DNA of 64,000 nt, taken from positions 36,303-100,302 of the forward strand of contig JAEUQE010000003.1 in assembly GCA_016789785.1 (NCBI GenBank). The letters are read 5' to 3'. Made by a program: the position numbers and the translations under genes. Positions 17,343 through 25,248 of this stretch are shown here, one piece after another. The stretch's first letter is position 1, and each line of letters opens with the position of its first letter. Source of the DNA: Bryobacterales bacterium (lineage in GTDB: Bacteria > Acidobacteriota > Terriglobia > Bryobacterales > Bryobacteraceae). Under the pieces are notes generated by a model. The model was not told where the DNA came from. It worked only from the letters and a program-made list of their open reading frames with translations, and did not search any database.

Positions 17343-20300
17343 TTAGAAATACAGTTTCAGAGCGAGTTGGATGTTGCGCGGTGCGCCATTGCCGCGAATG
17401 CGCGCGAAGTTCGGGCTGCCCACCAATGCGCCGGGGAGACTGAGATTGACGAGATTCGGCAGGTTGTAGAACTCCCCGCGAAGCTTGATGCTGCGCCGCT
17501 CGCCCAGCCGGAAAGCCTTCATCAGGGTGAGGTTGATATCGCGGCTGCCAGGGCCTTCCACTTGATTTCGCGCGGATGTGCCGAAGCGGAAGCTGGCTGG
17601 GTTTGCGAAGGCATCGGCTGCGAACCACGAGTCGATTCCTCGAGCCGCGCCGTCGAGACGCCAGTCGCGAAGCACGTCGGCCCGCACGATCCGTGTCCCG
17701 GCATTGGCGATGTCGCCGGGCGTGGTGATGGAGAAGGGGAATCCCGATTGAATCGTGACGATGCCGGAGGTCTGCCATCCTCCCGCAACGGCTTGCGCAA
17801 TTCGATTCGAGAAGCGGAAGGGCAGTTCATAGAAGAAGGAAGAGGCAAGGCGATGGCGGATGTTGAAGCCGGACAGCCCTTTTTCGAGAAAGAGACGGGA
17901 GGGATCCTGAGCAAATGCGGACTCCTGCCCGCCAAGCCCAAGCCACGTGGAGGTATCGTCCAAAGACCTGGACCACGTGTAAGCGACACCAAACTGCAAG
18001 CCTCCGGAGAGCCGCCGTTCGGCGGCAAGTTGCATGGAGTTGTAAGTGGAGAACGCATTCGAAGTCTGCTGGACGATGCTTCCGATCAGTGGAGAGCGGC
18101 GGCGGGCCTGCACCGCTCCCGCGGCAGGCGGTAACGCGGGATTCCCTTCCTGGCGGCGTTCCAGATGCGTCCCCTTGCTTCCCACGTAGGAGGCCTTGAC
18201 GGCAAGGTTGCGCACCAGTTCGTGCTCGATCCCGAAGTTCCACTGCTGCGAATATCCATTGAGGTATCCCGCCGGGTCGAGCGTGCCGGTGATCACGGGA
18301 GTGCGCGGCACCAGCGAATCCGCGGAGATGCCTGGAAATGTTCCCCAGGTGAATTGCGGGACACGCGCGTTGCTGATGGTCTCCGTACGCAGGAGGAACG
18401 GTGGATTCAGCACAAGCTGCAACTGGACATTCGCGATGGCCTGCGCCCAGAAGACACCGTAGGCGCCGCGGACAACCGTGCGGTTGCCGCCGAACGGTCT
18501 CCATGCCACACCGAAACGTGGTGCGAAGTTATTGTTGATGGGATTCCGAAGCGTGTTGTGATCCAGCCGCCGCGTGGGAAACGGGATTGCGACGGCCAGC
18601 GGGGCATCTTTCGGATAGACCACCTGGCCGGTTGCGTAGTCGAACGTGGCCCACCGGTTGTTCACTTCGGTCCATGCGCCATCGCGCTCCCAGCGCAGTC
18701 CCGCGTTGATGGTGAGGCGCGGATGAATGCTCCAGTCATCTTGTGCGTAGAGGCTGAGCCGCTGGTTTCGCAAGCGTCCCGCATCGAAGCCGGTCGGGTT
18801 GAGGATGCGCTGCGTTTGAGGCACTCCCAACAGTACGTCGGCAATGGAATCGCCGGTGAAGGTGCCCGTGAAGGAGTAGAAGCCGGCGGAGGTTTGCGGT
18901 TGAAAGTTCCTGTTGCCATACATGCGAAGATCACCTCCGAACTTGAGGGCGTGCTTCGCGCGGATCCATGTGAACTGTTCAATCAACTGCGTGGAGTTCT
19001 CATCGCGCTCCAGCGGAATTGCATCATTGCCGCCAAAGCCGAGATAGTTCGTGATCTGGTGTGTTGGGAACCTCTGCAGACCGGCGGACTGGGCGAAGCT
19101 GGGCAAGCCAAGCTGCGATGGGAAATCGGTTCCCAGACCTTCGGGAATCAGTCCGAACCGGTAGCGCGTGATTCCGAAGCGGACTTCGTTCAGCATGCTC
19201 GGCGTGAGGGATCGTGTCCAACCCGCCACCGCACCCTGGTGGCGGTTGGTGGTGGTTTGCCCGTTGAAGGTGAGCGCCGCCGCGAGATCTGCACGGTCCG
19301 TCCAGGAATATCGCACCATCAACTGATCGCGGTCGGTGATGTTCCAGTCGCCTCTGCCATGAACCTGATCACGATCCTGCGGACTGCTCACGGTCTGCTG
19401 GTAGTTCCTTGTTGGATCCCCGGTGGTATTCGGCTGCGGATAGAAGGCGAACAGCTTGGAGGCCGCGGGGTGGAAGCGTTGCGTGGGGATGCGATTGCCG
19501 GGGAAGGGTGTGCGGTTGCCACTCGCATCGGTATTGAATGGGTCGCCGATGACGGGCCTTCCGGAGAAGTCGCCCCCTCGTTGCGCGGCGGTCGGCACAA
19601 TGGCCGCGGCGAAATTGACATCGCGGCGGCGGAAGCCTTCATAGTTACCGAACCAGAAGAGCTTGTTGCGGATCAGCGGACCACCCACGGAAGCGCCAAA
19701 GCTGTTCTGGCGGAGGGGAAGCCTCGGGTTGCGGAAGAAGTTCGGGAAGAAACCGTTGGCGCTCAGTTTGTCGTTCTGGAGGAAGTGAAACAGGGTGCCG
19801 CGCACCTGGTTGGTGCCGGACTTTAATGCGACGTTCACGACGGCGCCGGAGGCTCGCCCGTACTCCGCCGCATAACTGGAGGTCTGCACTTTGAACTCCT
19901 GCACCGCGTCCAGACTGGGTACGATCACGGCATTTCCGAAGAGAGTCGCGTTGTTGTCCACGCCATCCAGCATGTAGTTGTTATGCTCCACACGCTGGCC
20001 GTTCACCGAGAGCGCAACGCCTTCAGAACGTGTGCGGTTGACGTCGTTGCCCGGCCCTCCTGGCGTCGCACCGGCGGCGAGGGTTGCCAGCGCCATGTAG
20101 TTACGCCCAATGATTGGAGCCTGGATGATGGTGGCGTTGTCGACTGCCTTGTAGGTTCCTGACGAGTCCGTTGCCACGAGGGGAGCACTTCCCTCCACGG
20201 TCACGCTCTCCTGCACGTCTCCTGGCTGAAGCATGATGTCGACGCGAACCGTGGTATCCACTTCCAGAGCGACAGGTTTCTGTTCGAAGCGTTTGAAGCC

Positions 20301-20543
20301 CGTGAGCGTTGCGGAGACGGCATACTCACCGATGAGAAGGTTGGTGAACAGATAGAGGCCCTCGGCGTTCGAATTCACCGTGCGCAAAACGCCCGTGGCC
20401 ATGTTCCGCGCTTCCACCCGCACTCCACCGGCCGTGGCTCCCGACGAATCTTTCACGATTCCGGTGATCCGTGCGGTTGTCGTCTGGCCATGCAGCGCGA
20501 CGGACAACGAAGTGGCGAGAATTGCGATTTTCAACTGAAGCAT
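17343..20543 (-). CDS. TonB-dependent outer-membrane receptor (Oar-like)
   Basis: 1066 residues: signal peptide (MLQLKIAILATSLSVALHGQ), carboxypeptidase-regulatory-like domain (about 23-110, TTTARITGIVKDSSGATAGG), plug (about 115-240, with LSVNGQRVEHNNYMLDGVDN and EYGRASGAVVNVALKSGTNQ) and a long beta-barrel ending in an aromatic residue (QLALKLYF), as required for barrel insertion. The FGASVGGPLIRNKLFWFGNY motif is typical of acidobacterial Oar-type receptors. It takes up an energised substrate through the outer membrane. Its start overlaps the aldolase stop by 13 bp and the symporter follows after 10 bp, so it belongs to the GntR-led operon. Confidence 0.93.
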   Translation of the reverse strand: MLQLKIAILATSLSVALHGQTTTARITGIVKDSSGATAGGVRVEARNMATGVLRTVNSNAEGLYLFTNLLIGEYAVSATLTGFKRFEQKPVALEVDTTVRVDIMLQPGDVQESVTVEGSAPLVATDSSGTYKAVDNATIIQAPIIGRNYMALATLAAGATPGGPGNDVNRTRSEGVALSVNGQRVEHNNYMLDGVDNNATLFGNAVIVPSLDAVQEFKVQTSSYAAEYGRASGAVVNVALKSGTNQVRGTLFHFLQNDKLSANGFFPNFFRNPRLPLRQNSFGASVGGPLIRNKLFWFGNYEGFRRRDVNFAAAIVPTAAQRGGDFSGRPVIGDPFNTDASGNRTPFPGNRIPTQRFHPAASKLFAFYPQPNTTGDPTRNYQQTVSSPQDRDQVHGRGDWNITDRDQLMVRYSWTDRADLAAALTFNGQTTTNRHQGAVAGWTRSLTPSMLNEVRFGITRYRFGLIPEGLGTDFPSQLGLPSFAQSAGLQRFPTHQITNYLGFGGNDAIPLERDENSTQLIEQFTWIRAKHALKFGGDLRMYGNRNFQPQTSAGFYSFTGTFTGDSIADVLLGVPQTQRILNPTGFDAGRLRNQRLSLYAQDDWSIHPRLTINAGLRWERDGAWTEVNNRWATFDYATGQVVYPKDAPLAVAIPFPTRRLDHNTLRNPINNNFAPRFGVAWRPFGGNRTVVRGAYGVFWAQAIANVQLQLVLNPPFLLRTETISNARVPQFTWGTFPGISADSLVPRTPVITGTLDPAGYLNGYSQQWNFGIEHELVRNLAVKASYVGSKGTHLERRQEGNPALPPAAGAVQARRRSPLIGSIVQQTSNAFSTYNSMQLAAERRLSGGLQFGVAYTWSRSLDDTSTWLGLGGQESAFAQDPSRLFLEKGLSGFNIRHRLASSFFYELPFRFSNRIAQAVAGGWQTSGIVTIQSGFPFSITTPGDIANAGTRIVRADVLRDWRLDGAARGIDSWFAADAFANPASFRFGTSARNQVEGPGSRDINLTLMKAFRLGERRSIKLRGEFYNLPNLVNLSLPGALVGSPNFARIRGNGAPRNIQLALKLYF

Positions 20544-21445
20544 TGCGTGGCTCCTTGATTCTTCTCCATCGCGAGAATCGCTTCGATCTGATTGCGTTGT
20601 TCTGTGGAAACAGAGTCGTCAAAAGGGTGGACCGCGGCCTTTGTGGCGATACCCAGAAATTGAAAAGCAACCTCAAGACCGCGCCAGCCGCCGGCGGTCT
20701 CAAAGATTCCATAAGCACGGTTGAGGCGCAGTTGCAGGTGACGCACAAGATCCCAGTCCTGCCGCTGTGCCGCTTGATACATCGCGACTGGCAGCTCAGG
20801 AAGCACGTTGTGAAAGCCACCCGTGAGGCCGTCGAAGCCCGCTCGAAGCCCATCACCCATGCGCTTCTCGGCGCCACAAATCAGCGAGAAGCGTTCCCGG
20901 GGAAGGTCGAGATCGAGAAAGGTCCTCCACTGCGCGTCATCTGAAGAACTGTTCTTGATCCCGGCGATGTTGGGGTGCTTCACGAGTTCGGCGAGCACGC
21001 CCGCGGTGATGGTGTTGAGGGGCACGTGCCGCGGATTCTCATAAAGCACAATGGGCAGGTGCGCCTGGTCGGCGATCGCCGCGAAGAAGCGCGTAGTCTC
21101 CCCTGGTGAGTAGTGGAAGTAGTAAGGAGGTAGGACCACAACCGCATCCAAAGGGAGTCCTTTCAGGCGGCGGATACGGTCGAGCACGCGGCGAACGCTG
21201 GTGTCCGATACACCGGCGAGCACAGGCACGCGGCTGCGAGCGGCTCGACACACGGCCGCAATGATCGTGTCCTGTGCCGCATCAGAATGGAAGGCAAAGC
21301 CGCCCATCGATCCATTGGCGAACAGCCCGTGGACTCCGGCCGAGAGCAGGTATTCGACGAGTGTTCCGATGGCGCTCTCGTCGGGTGATTCGTCGCGCAG
21401 CAGGGGCGTTGCAACCGGGACAATCACACCGCAGAGCTTCCTCAT
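20531..21445 (-). CDS. Dihydrodipicolinate synthase/N-acetylneuraminate lyase superfamily aldolase
   Basis: 304 residues, a full TIM barrel. The Schiff-base lysine is K164 in AGIKNSSSD and the catalytic tyrosine is Y135 in VLYENPRH. The substrate-carboxylate loop reads GSMGG (45-49) instead of the GTTGE of true DHDPS, and arginine 138 of the DHDPS site is replaced by the NPRH context. This argues against lysine biosynthesis and for a catabolic pyruvate lyase acting on a 2-keto sugar acid. It starts ATGA-overlapped with the GntR stop and overlaps the receptor start by 13 bp. With a sialidase-like protein and an SSS symporter in the same operon, sialic-acid-like or other keto-acid substrates are possible but not shown. 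Confidence 0.88.
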   Translation of the reverse strand: MRKLCGVIVPVATPLLRDESPDESAIGTLVEYLLSAGVHGLFANGSMGGFAFHSDAAQDTIIAAVCRAARSRVPVLAGVSDTSVRRVLDRIRRLKGLPLDAVVVLPPYYFHYSPGETTRFFAAIADQAHLPIVLYENPRHVPLNTITAGVLAELVKHPNIAGIKNSSSDDAQWRTFLDLDLPRERFSLICGAEKRMGDGLRAGFDGLTGGFHNVLPELPVAMYQAAQRQDWDLVRHLQLRLNRAYGIFETAGGWRGLEVAFQFLGIATKAAVHPFDDSVSTEQRNQIEAILAMEKNQGATQCFS

Positions 21446-22173
21446 CGCCCGTCGCTTTCTTCCATGGAAAGGAACTCCGCAAGCCTGATTTTGATGGCGG
21501 CCCAGTTTTCGGTGAGATGGAATCGCATGGCCTCGGCGGCGCGTTTCGGGTCGTGCGAGCAGATCTCTTCGACGAGGGGGGAGTGATCGCCACGCTTCTG
21601 TTCCGCTGCGCTGCGCCGGCGTTCCGATGTGCGAATGAGGCGCGACATGGCAAACAACGGGGCGGCGACCTGTTCGAGCAGCCGTGCCGCCGTGGCGTTG
21701 CCGGCGATCTCCCAGATGAGGCGATGCAGGGCGAAGTCGAGTTGTGAGAATGCGGCTGCATCACGTTCGGCCGAGAGCTTGCGGGCCGAGGCGCGGAGCG
21801 ATGTTTCGAGCGAAGGCGTAAGACGGGTGGATGCGCGTGAGGCCGCGTCGCACTCGAGCATCAGGCGGACGTGCACGATCTCATCGATCTCATCGGGAGT
21901 CAACCGGACGACGCGGGTTCCTTTGTAAGAGTTCTGTTCCACTAAGCCTTCGTGGGCGAGCTGCTGGAGGGCTTCGCGGACAACGGCTCGGGAGACGGCG
22001 AATTGTTGCGAGAGAGGAATCTCCACCAGACGCTGGCCGGTTTTGAGCTGGCCAGAGAGGATGGCAGCCCGGATGGCCGCGTACACTTTCTGCCGTGCTG
22101 AGTCGCGCTTGACGGGTTCAAAGCTGAGAGCGGCGCCGGAACTCACATGTCCTCCATTGCTGTATTGCTGCAT
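21442..22173 (-). CDS. GntR-family regulator (FadR/FCD subfamily)
   Basis: 243 residues from the ATG at 22173; a TTG at 22182 would extend it by three codons but lies inside the promoter. Winged helix at about 24-90 (QKVYAAIRAAILSGQLKTGQ, then LSQQFAVSRAVVREALQQLA and HEGLVEQNSYKGTRV). An all-helical FCD ligand domain follows, with metal/ligand residues in LDFALHRLIWEIAGN and AMRFHLTENW. FCD regulators usually repress a sugar-acid or organic-acid operon until the acid binds. It is first in the operon, and a perfect palindrome covers its own -10 and start codon (22172-22183), so autorepression is likely. Confidence 0.92.
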   Translation of the reverse strand: MQQYSNGGHVSSGAALSFEPVKRDSARQKVYAAIRAAILSGQLKTGQRLVEIPLSQQFAVSRAVVREALQQLAHEGLVEQNSYKGTRVVRLTPDEIDEIVHVRLMLECDAASRASTRLTPSLETSLRASARKLSAERDAAAFSQLDFALHRLIWEIAGNATAARLLEQVAAPLFAMSRLIRTSERRRSAAEQKRGDHSPLVEEICSHDPKRAAEAMRFHLTENWAAIKIRLAEFLSMEESDGR

Positions 22174-22183
22174 TGTCGACAAT
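22172..22183. promoter_or_regulatory. Palindromic operator for the GntR operon
   Basis: ATTGTCGACAAT is a perfect 12-bp palindrome of the TTGT-n2-ACAA type bound by many FCD/GntR regulators. It overlaps the -10 box and the start codon of the gntR-type gene, an ideal site for autorepression. Confidence 0.7.
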
Positions 22184-22207
22184 ATAACAATGAAGAGAGA
22201 GTGTCAA
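22179..22207 (-). promoter_or_regulatory. Sigma-70-like promoter of the GntR-led operon
   Basis: On the minus strand TTGACA (22207-22202), a 17-bp spacer and TATTGT (22184-22179). The expected start point falls on or next to the ATG at 22173, so the mRNA may be leaderless. This is the best promoter match in the window. Confidence 0.7.
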
Positions 22208-22272
22208 GCCTGCGGGATTGATTTGGTGCGCCCTGCTGTGGCGATGTTCGTGGTTCCCGGGCTGCGATGGCT

Positions 22273-22443
22273 ACGGTAACGCAGACTTCAGTATGCCGCT
22301 TGGACAATCGTGCGAGGCCTGTGCTCGGGGCCGGCGAATCGCTCTGGTGGCTCGCAAGGACCTCGGTGATCGTGCATTTTCGCTCACCTCGCCCTGCACC
22401 GAGACGATTCTCGGCGCGGCAGGCTAAAGCCTAGCGCCACGGT
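22273..22443 (+). repeat. Dispersed palindromic intergenic element, copy B
   Basis: Left end ACGGTAACGCAGACTTCAGT; right end GGCAGGCTAAAGCCTAGCGC followed by CACGGT. The reverse complement of the right end (ACCGTGGCGCTAGGCTTTAG) mirrors the left end. About 171 bp, filling the gap between two divergently placed operons. Confidence 0.85.
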
Positions 22444-22476
22444 GAGGTGCGCGGCCGCAAAATGTGTAAGACCGAA

Positions 22477-24720
22477 CTATGCGAGCTTGTGCTTCTTAAT
22501 CGGCAATTCGCGAATCCGCTTGCCTGTCGCCGCGAAGATGGCGTTGGTGATCGCCGGAGCGATCGGAGGCACGCCGGGCTCACCGACCCCGGCGGGCAAC
22601 TCCGTGCTCGGAACAACGTGCACGTGCGTCACCATGGGCGCTTCGTGGATGCGCGCAACCGGATAGTTATGGAAATTCGACTGTTGCACCACGCCGTTCG
22701 CACCGGTGATCTCACCCATCAGCGCGAGGCTCGCCCCGAACACCGCGGCGCCTTCAAACTGCGACTTCACGCGATCGGGATGGATGATGGTGCCTGCGTC
22801 CACGGCGATATCGACGCGCGGTATGCGCACTTTGCCCGCACGGTCCACTTCCACTTCCACCACCGCGCACACATAGCTCAAGAAGCTGCGATGCGCCGCG
22901 ATGCCCCATCCACGGCCATTGCCCGATTTCTTGTTCGCCCACCCTGACTTCTCGGCGGCAAGCTGAACCACGCGCCGCAAGCGTCCGGTATCCACCGGAT
23001 ACTTATCCAGCGGCTGACCGTTGTTCCAGAACTTCACGCCCTGTGCCGCGAAATCGATCTTGCGCGGGCTGCCGATCACATCCAGCAAATACTCCACACG
23101 ATCGCGTCCGGCCGCATGCGCCAGTTCATCCACGAAGGAATGAATGCCGAAAGCATGATAGATATTCGCCACCGCGCGCATCCATCCGATTCGCACGGGG
23201 TTCTTCATGCCGCCGTTCTCGGCTCGATGATTCGCAATGTCGAACGGAAGATCCACCAGGCCCATGCCAAGCTCGAACTCCTGGCCTTCGGTCGCACCCG
23301 GTGCGAAGGTGGATCCGATGGTGGGAAACACGCTGCGATGCAGCCACGCCGTCGGCCTTCCCTTGCCATCGGTTGCCGCCTTGAAGTACATCGCCGCAAC
23401 GGTGTGATAGAAGTCGAACTTGAGATCTTCCTCGCGGCTCCACACCACCTTCACGGGCTTGCCGACCTGCTTCGAAAGCAGCGCTGCTTCCACCACGTAG
23501 TCCGGTTTCGACTTGCGGCCGAAGCCGCCGCCGAGCAGCGTGACGTTGCACACGACATCGCTCTTCTGAATCCCCATGGCCGCGGAAACGGCTTCCTGCA
23601 CTGCCTGCGGATTCTGCGTCGGCGCCCATGCGGTCACCTTGCCGTTCTTGAATTCGGCAACGGCCGCGGGCGGTTCCATCGCGGCATGCGCGAGCATCGG
23701 CACATAGTATTCGGCCTCATGCGTCTTCGCCGCCTTGGCGAACTCTCCATCCACGTTGCCGGTGTTGCGGACCGCCTTCTGCGGCTTGCGTGCCGCATCC
23801 AGCAGCGCCTGTTTGAACGCACCCGATTCCCACGTCGCATTCGGGCCGAGATCCCAGTTCACCTTGAGCTTCTTGCGGCCCTGCATCGCGGCCCACGTGT
23901 TGTCGGCCAGCACCGCGACACCGCCCAGCGCCTGGAACATGTGAGGCGGCTTGAAGGCATCAATGGTAGCGGTCTGCACCACGCCCTTCACCTTCTTCGC
24001 CTCGGAATCATCGAAGCTCTTCAGCTTGCCGCCAAACACCGGGGACCGTTCAATCGAGGCATACAACATGCCCGGCACCTTCGCGTCATAGCCGAACGTG
24101 CCACCGCCAGTGACGTAGTGATCGAGATCAATCACGGGGATGTCTTTGCCAACATAGCGGAACTCCGCGGGTGACTTGTATTGAAGATCGCATTTTGCCG
24201 GGACACCCTGCTTTGCGGCGATCGCTACCAGTTCACCGAAACCAGCGGACTTGCCGCTCCTGGCATGCACTACCTGATTCGACTTCGCCTTGCATTCCGC
24301 CGCAGGTACGTTCCACTTCGAAGCAGCGGCGCGTTCGAGCATCAGGCGCGCGCTTGCTCCCGCATCGCGCATGGCGATGTAGAAGTCGCGGATGGAGCAC
24401 GATCCATCGGTATTCTGCGATCCGTATTTCTCATCGCCGATCGCCTGCTCAATGCGCACCTGCTTCCAATCGGCTTCGAGTTCATCGGCAAGCACCATGG
24501 GCAGCGCCGTGCGAATGCCGGTTCCCATTTCGGAGCGATGGGCGACGATCACCACCTTGCCATCAGGCTCGAAGCCGAGATAGACACTGGGCTGCCACGC
24601 CACGGCTGCTTCGGCCTGCTCCGGCAGAATCTGCACGCCGAGCACCATTGCACCCGCGGAGAACATGGTCTCCAGAAATCCGCGGCGGCTCACCAATCGC
24701 ACGTTGTCTTGCGTCATCAT
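22477..24720 (-). CDS. Molybdopterin-binding aldehyde/isoquinoline-oxidoreductase-type large subunit
   Basis: 747 residues with a Tat signal ([20 protein letters not shown], about residues 11-30). It is the single-chain xanthine-oxidase-family layout of IorB-type enzymes: [20 protein letters not shown] near the start of the first Mo-binding domain, EPPAAVAEF and NPQAVQEAV, then [20 protein letters not shown], then [20 protein letters not shown]. The C-terminal [13 protein letters not shown] has the catalytic glutamate E714. Such enzymes hydroxylate N-heterocycles or oxidise aldehydes in the periplasm, passing electrons to the partner 2Fe-2S subunit. Its start overlaps the Fe-S gene by 4 bp (ATGA). 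No FAD subunit is nearby, as expected for IorAB. Confidence 0.92.
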   Translation of the reverse strand: MMTQDNVRLVSRRGFLETMFSAGAMVLGVQILPEQAEAAVAWQPSVYLGFEPDGKVVIVAHRSEMGTGIRTALPMVLADELEADWKQVRIEQAIGDEKYGSQNTDGSCSIRDFYIAMRDAGASARLMLERAAASKWNVPAAECKAKSNQVVHARSGKSAGFGELVAIAAKQGVPAKCDLQYKSPAEFRYVGKDIPVIDLDHYVTGGGTFGYDAKVPGMLYASIERSPVFGGKLKSFDDSEAKKVKGVVQTATIDAFKPPHMFQALGGVAVLADNTWAAMQGRKKLKVNWDLGPNATWESGAFKQALLDAARKPQKAVRNTGNVDGEFAKAAKTHEAEYYVPMLAHAAMEPPAAVAEFKNGKVTAWAPTQNPQAVQEAVSAAMGIQKSDVVCNVTLLGGGFGRKSKPDYVVEAALLSKQVGKPVKVVWSREEDLKFDFYHTVAAMYFKAATDGKGRPTAWLHRSVFPTIGSTFAPGATEGQEFELGMGLVDLPFDIANHRAENGGMKNPVRIGWMRAVANIYHAFGIHSFVDELAHAAGRDRVEYLLDVIGSPRKIDFAAQGVKFWNNGQPLDKYPVDTGRLRRVVQLAAEKSGWANKKSGNGRGWGIAAHRSFLSYVCAVVEVEVDRAGKVRIPRVDIAVDAGTIIHPDRVKSQFEGAAVFGASLALMGEITGANGVVQQSNFHNYPVARIHEAPMVTHVHVVPSTELPAGVGEPGVPPIAPAITNAIFAATGKRIRELPIKKHKLA

Positions 24721-25172
24721 GCCTTCACCCCCGCGGCCACTTTGATGGCCTGACGAATGCGTTGATAGGTGCCACAGCGGCAGATGTTGCCCTGCATGGC
24801 ACTGTCGATGTCAGAGTCAGAGGGCTTGGGCTTCTCCTTCAACAACGCCGCAGCCTGCATGATCTGGCCCGGCTGGCAGTATCCGCATTGCGGCACCGAG
24901 CACTGTTTCCATGCCTGCTGCAAGGGATGCGTTCCGTTCTTGCTGAGCCCTTCAATGGTGACCACGTCCTTGCCGGCCATGCTCTTCATGGGAGTCACGC
25001 AGGCGCGGGCGGCCTTGCCATCCACATGTACCGTGCATGTCCCGCAGAGTCCCATGCCACAACTGAACTTCGTGCCGGTCAAGTCGAGAAGATCACGGAG
25101 GTACCACAACAGCGGCATATCCGGATCACCATCGAACTGTTTCGATGCACCATTTACTTTCAAGCGGATCAT
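24717..25172 (-). CDS. (2Fe-2S)-binding small subunit of the Mo hydroxylase
   Basis: 151 residues. A plant-ferredoxin-like domain with C38, C43, C46 and C58 ([10 protein letters not shown]...AC) precedes a four-helix 2Fe-2S domain with C96, C99, C131 and C133 (QCGYCQPG...ICRCGTY). This eight-cysteine arrangement is diagnostic of IorA/CoxS-type subunits. It carries electrons from the molybdenum centre to an outside acceptor. It has no signal peptide of its own, so it should cross the membrane piggy-backed on the Tat-tagged large subunit encoded directly downstream. Divergent from the haem lipoprotein gene 76 bp away. Confidence 0.95.
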   Translation of the reverse strand: MIRLKVNGASKQFDGDPDMPLLWYLRDLLDLTGTKFSCGMGLCGTCTVHVDGKAARACVTPMKSMAGKDVVTIEGLSKNGTHPLQQAWKQCSVPQCGYCQPGQIMQAAALLKEKPKPSDSDIDSAMQGNICRCGTYQRIRQAIKVAAGVKA

Positions 25173-25248
25173 TGCAACCCCTCTCTACGTTCCGGGATAG
25201 CTCTCAGGCTACCATACGGTCAGAGGATGTTACGCTAGTCAATCTGCC

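Noticed and set aside
20531..21445. Lysine-biosynthetic dapA
   Set aside because: The GTTGE loop reads GSMGG, and the gene is embedded in a regulated uptake and catabolic operon.
22174..22182. TTG at 22182 as start of the GntR gene
   Set aside because: It lies inside the -10 box and operator. The ATG at 22173 fits the promoter and the family length better.
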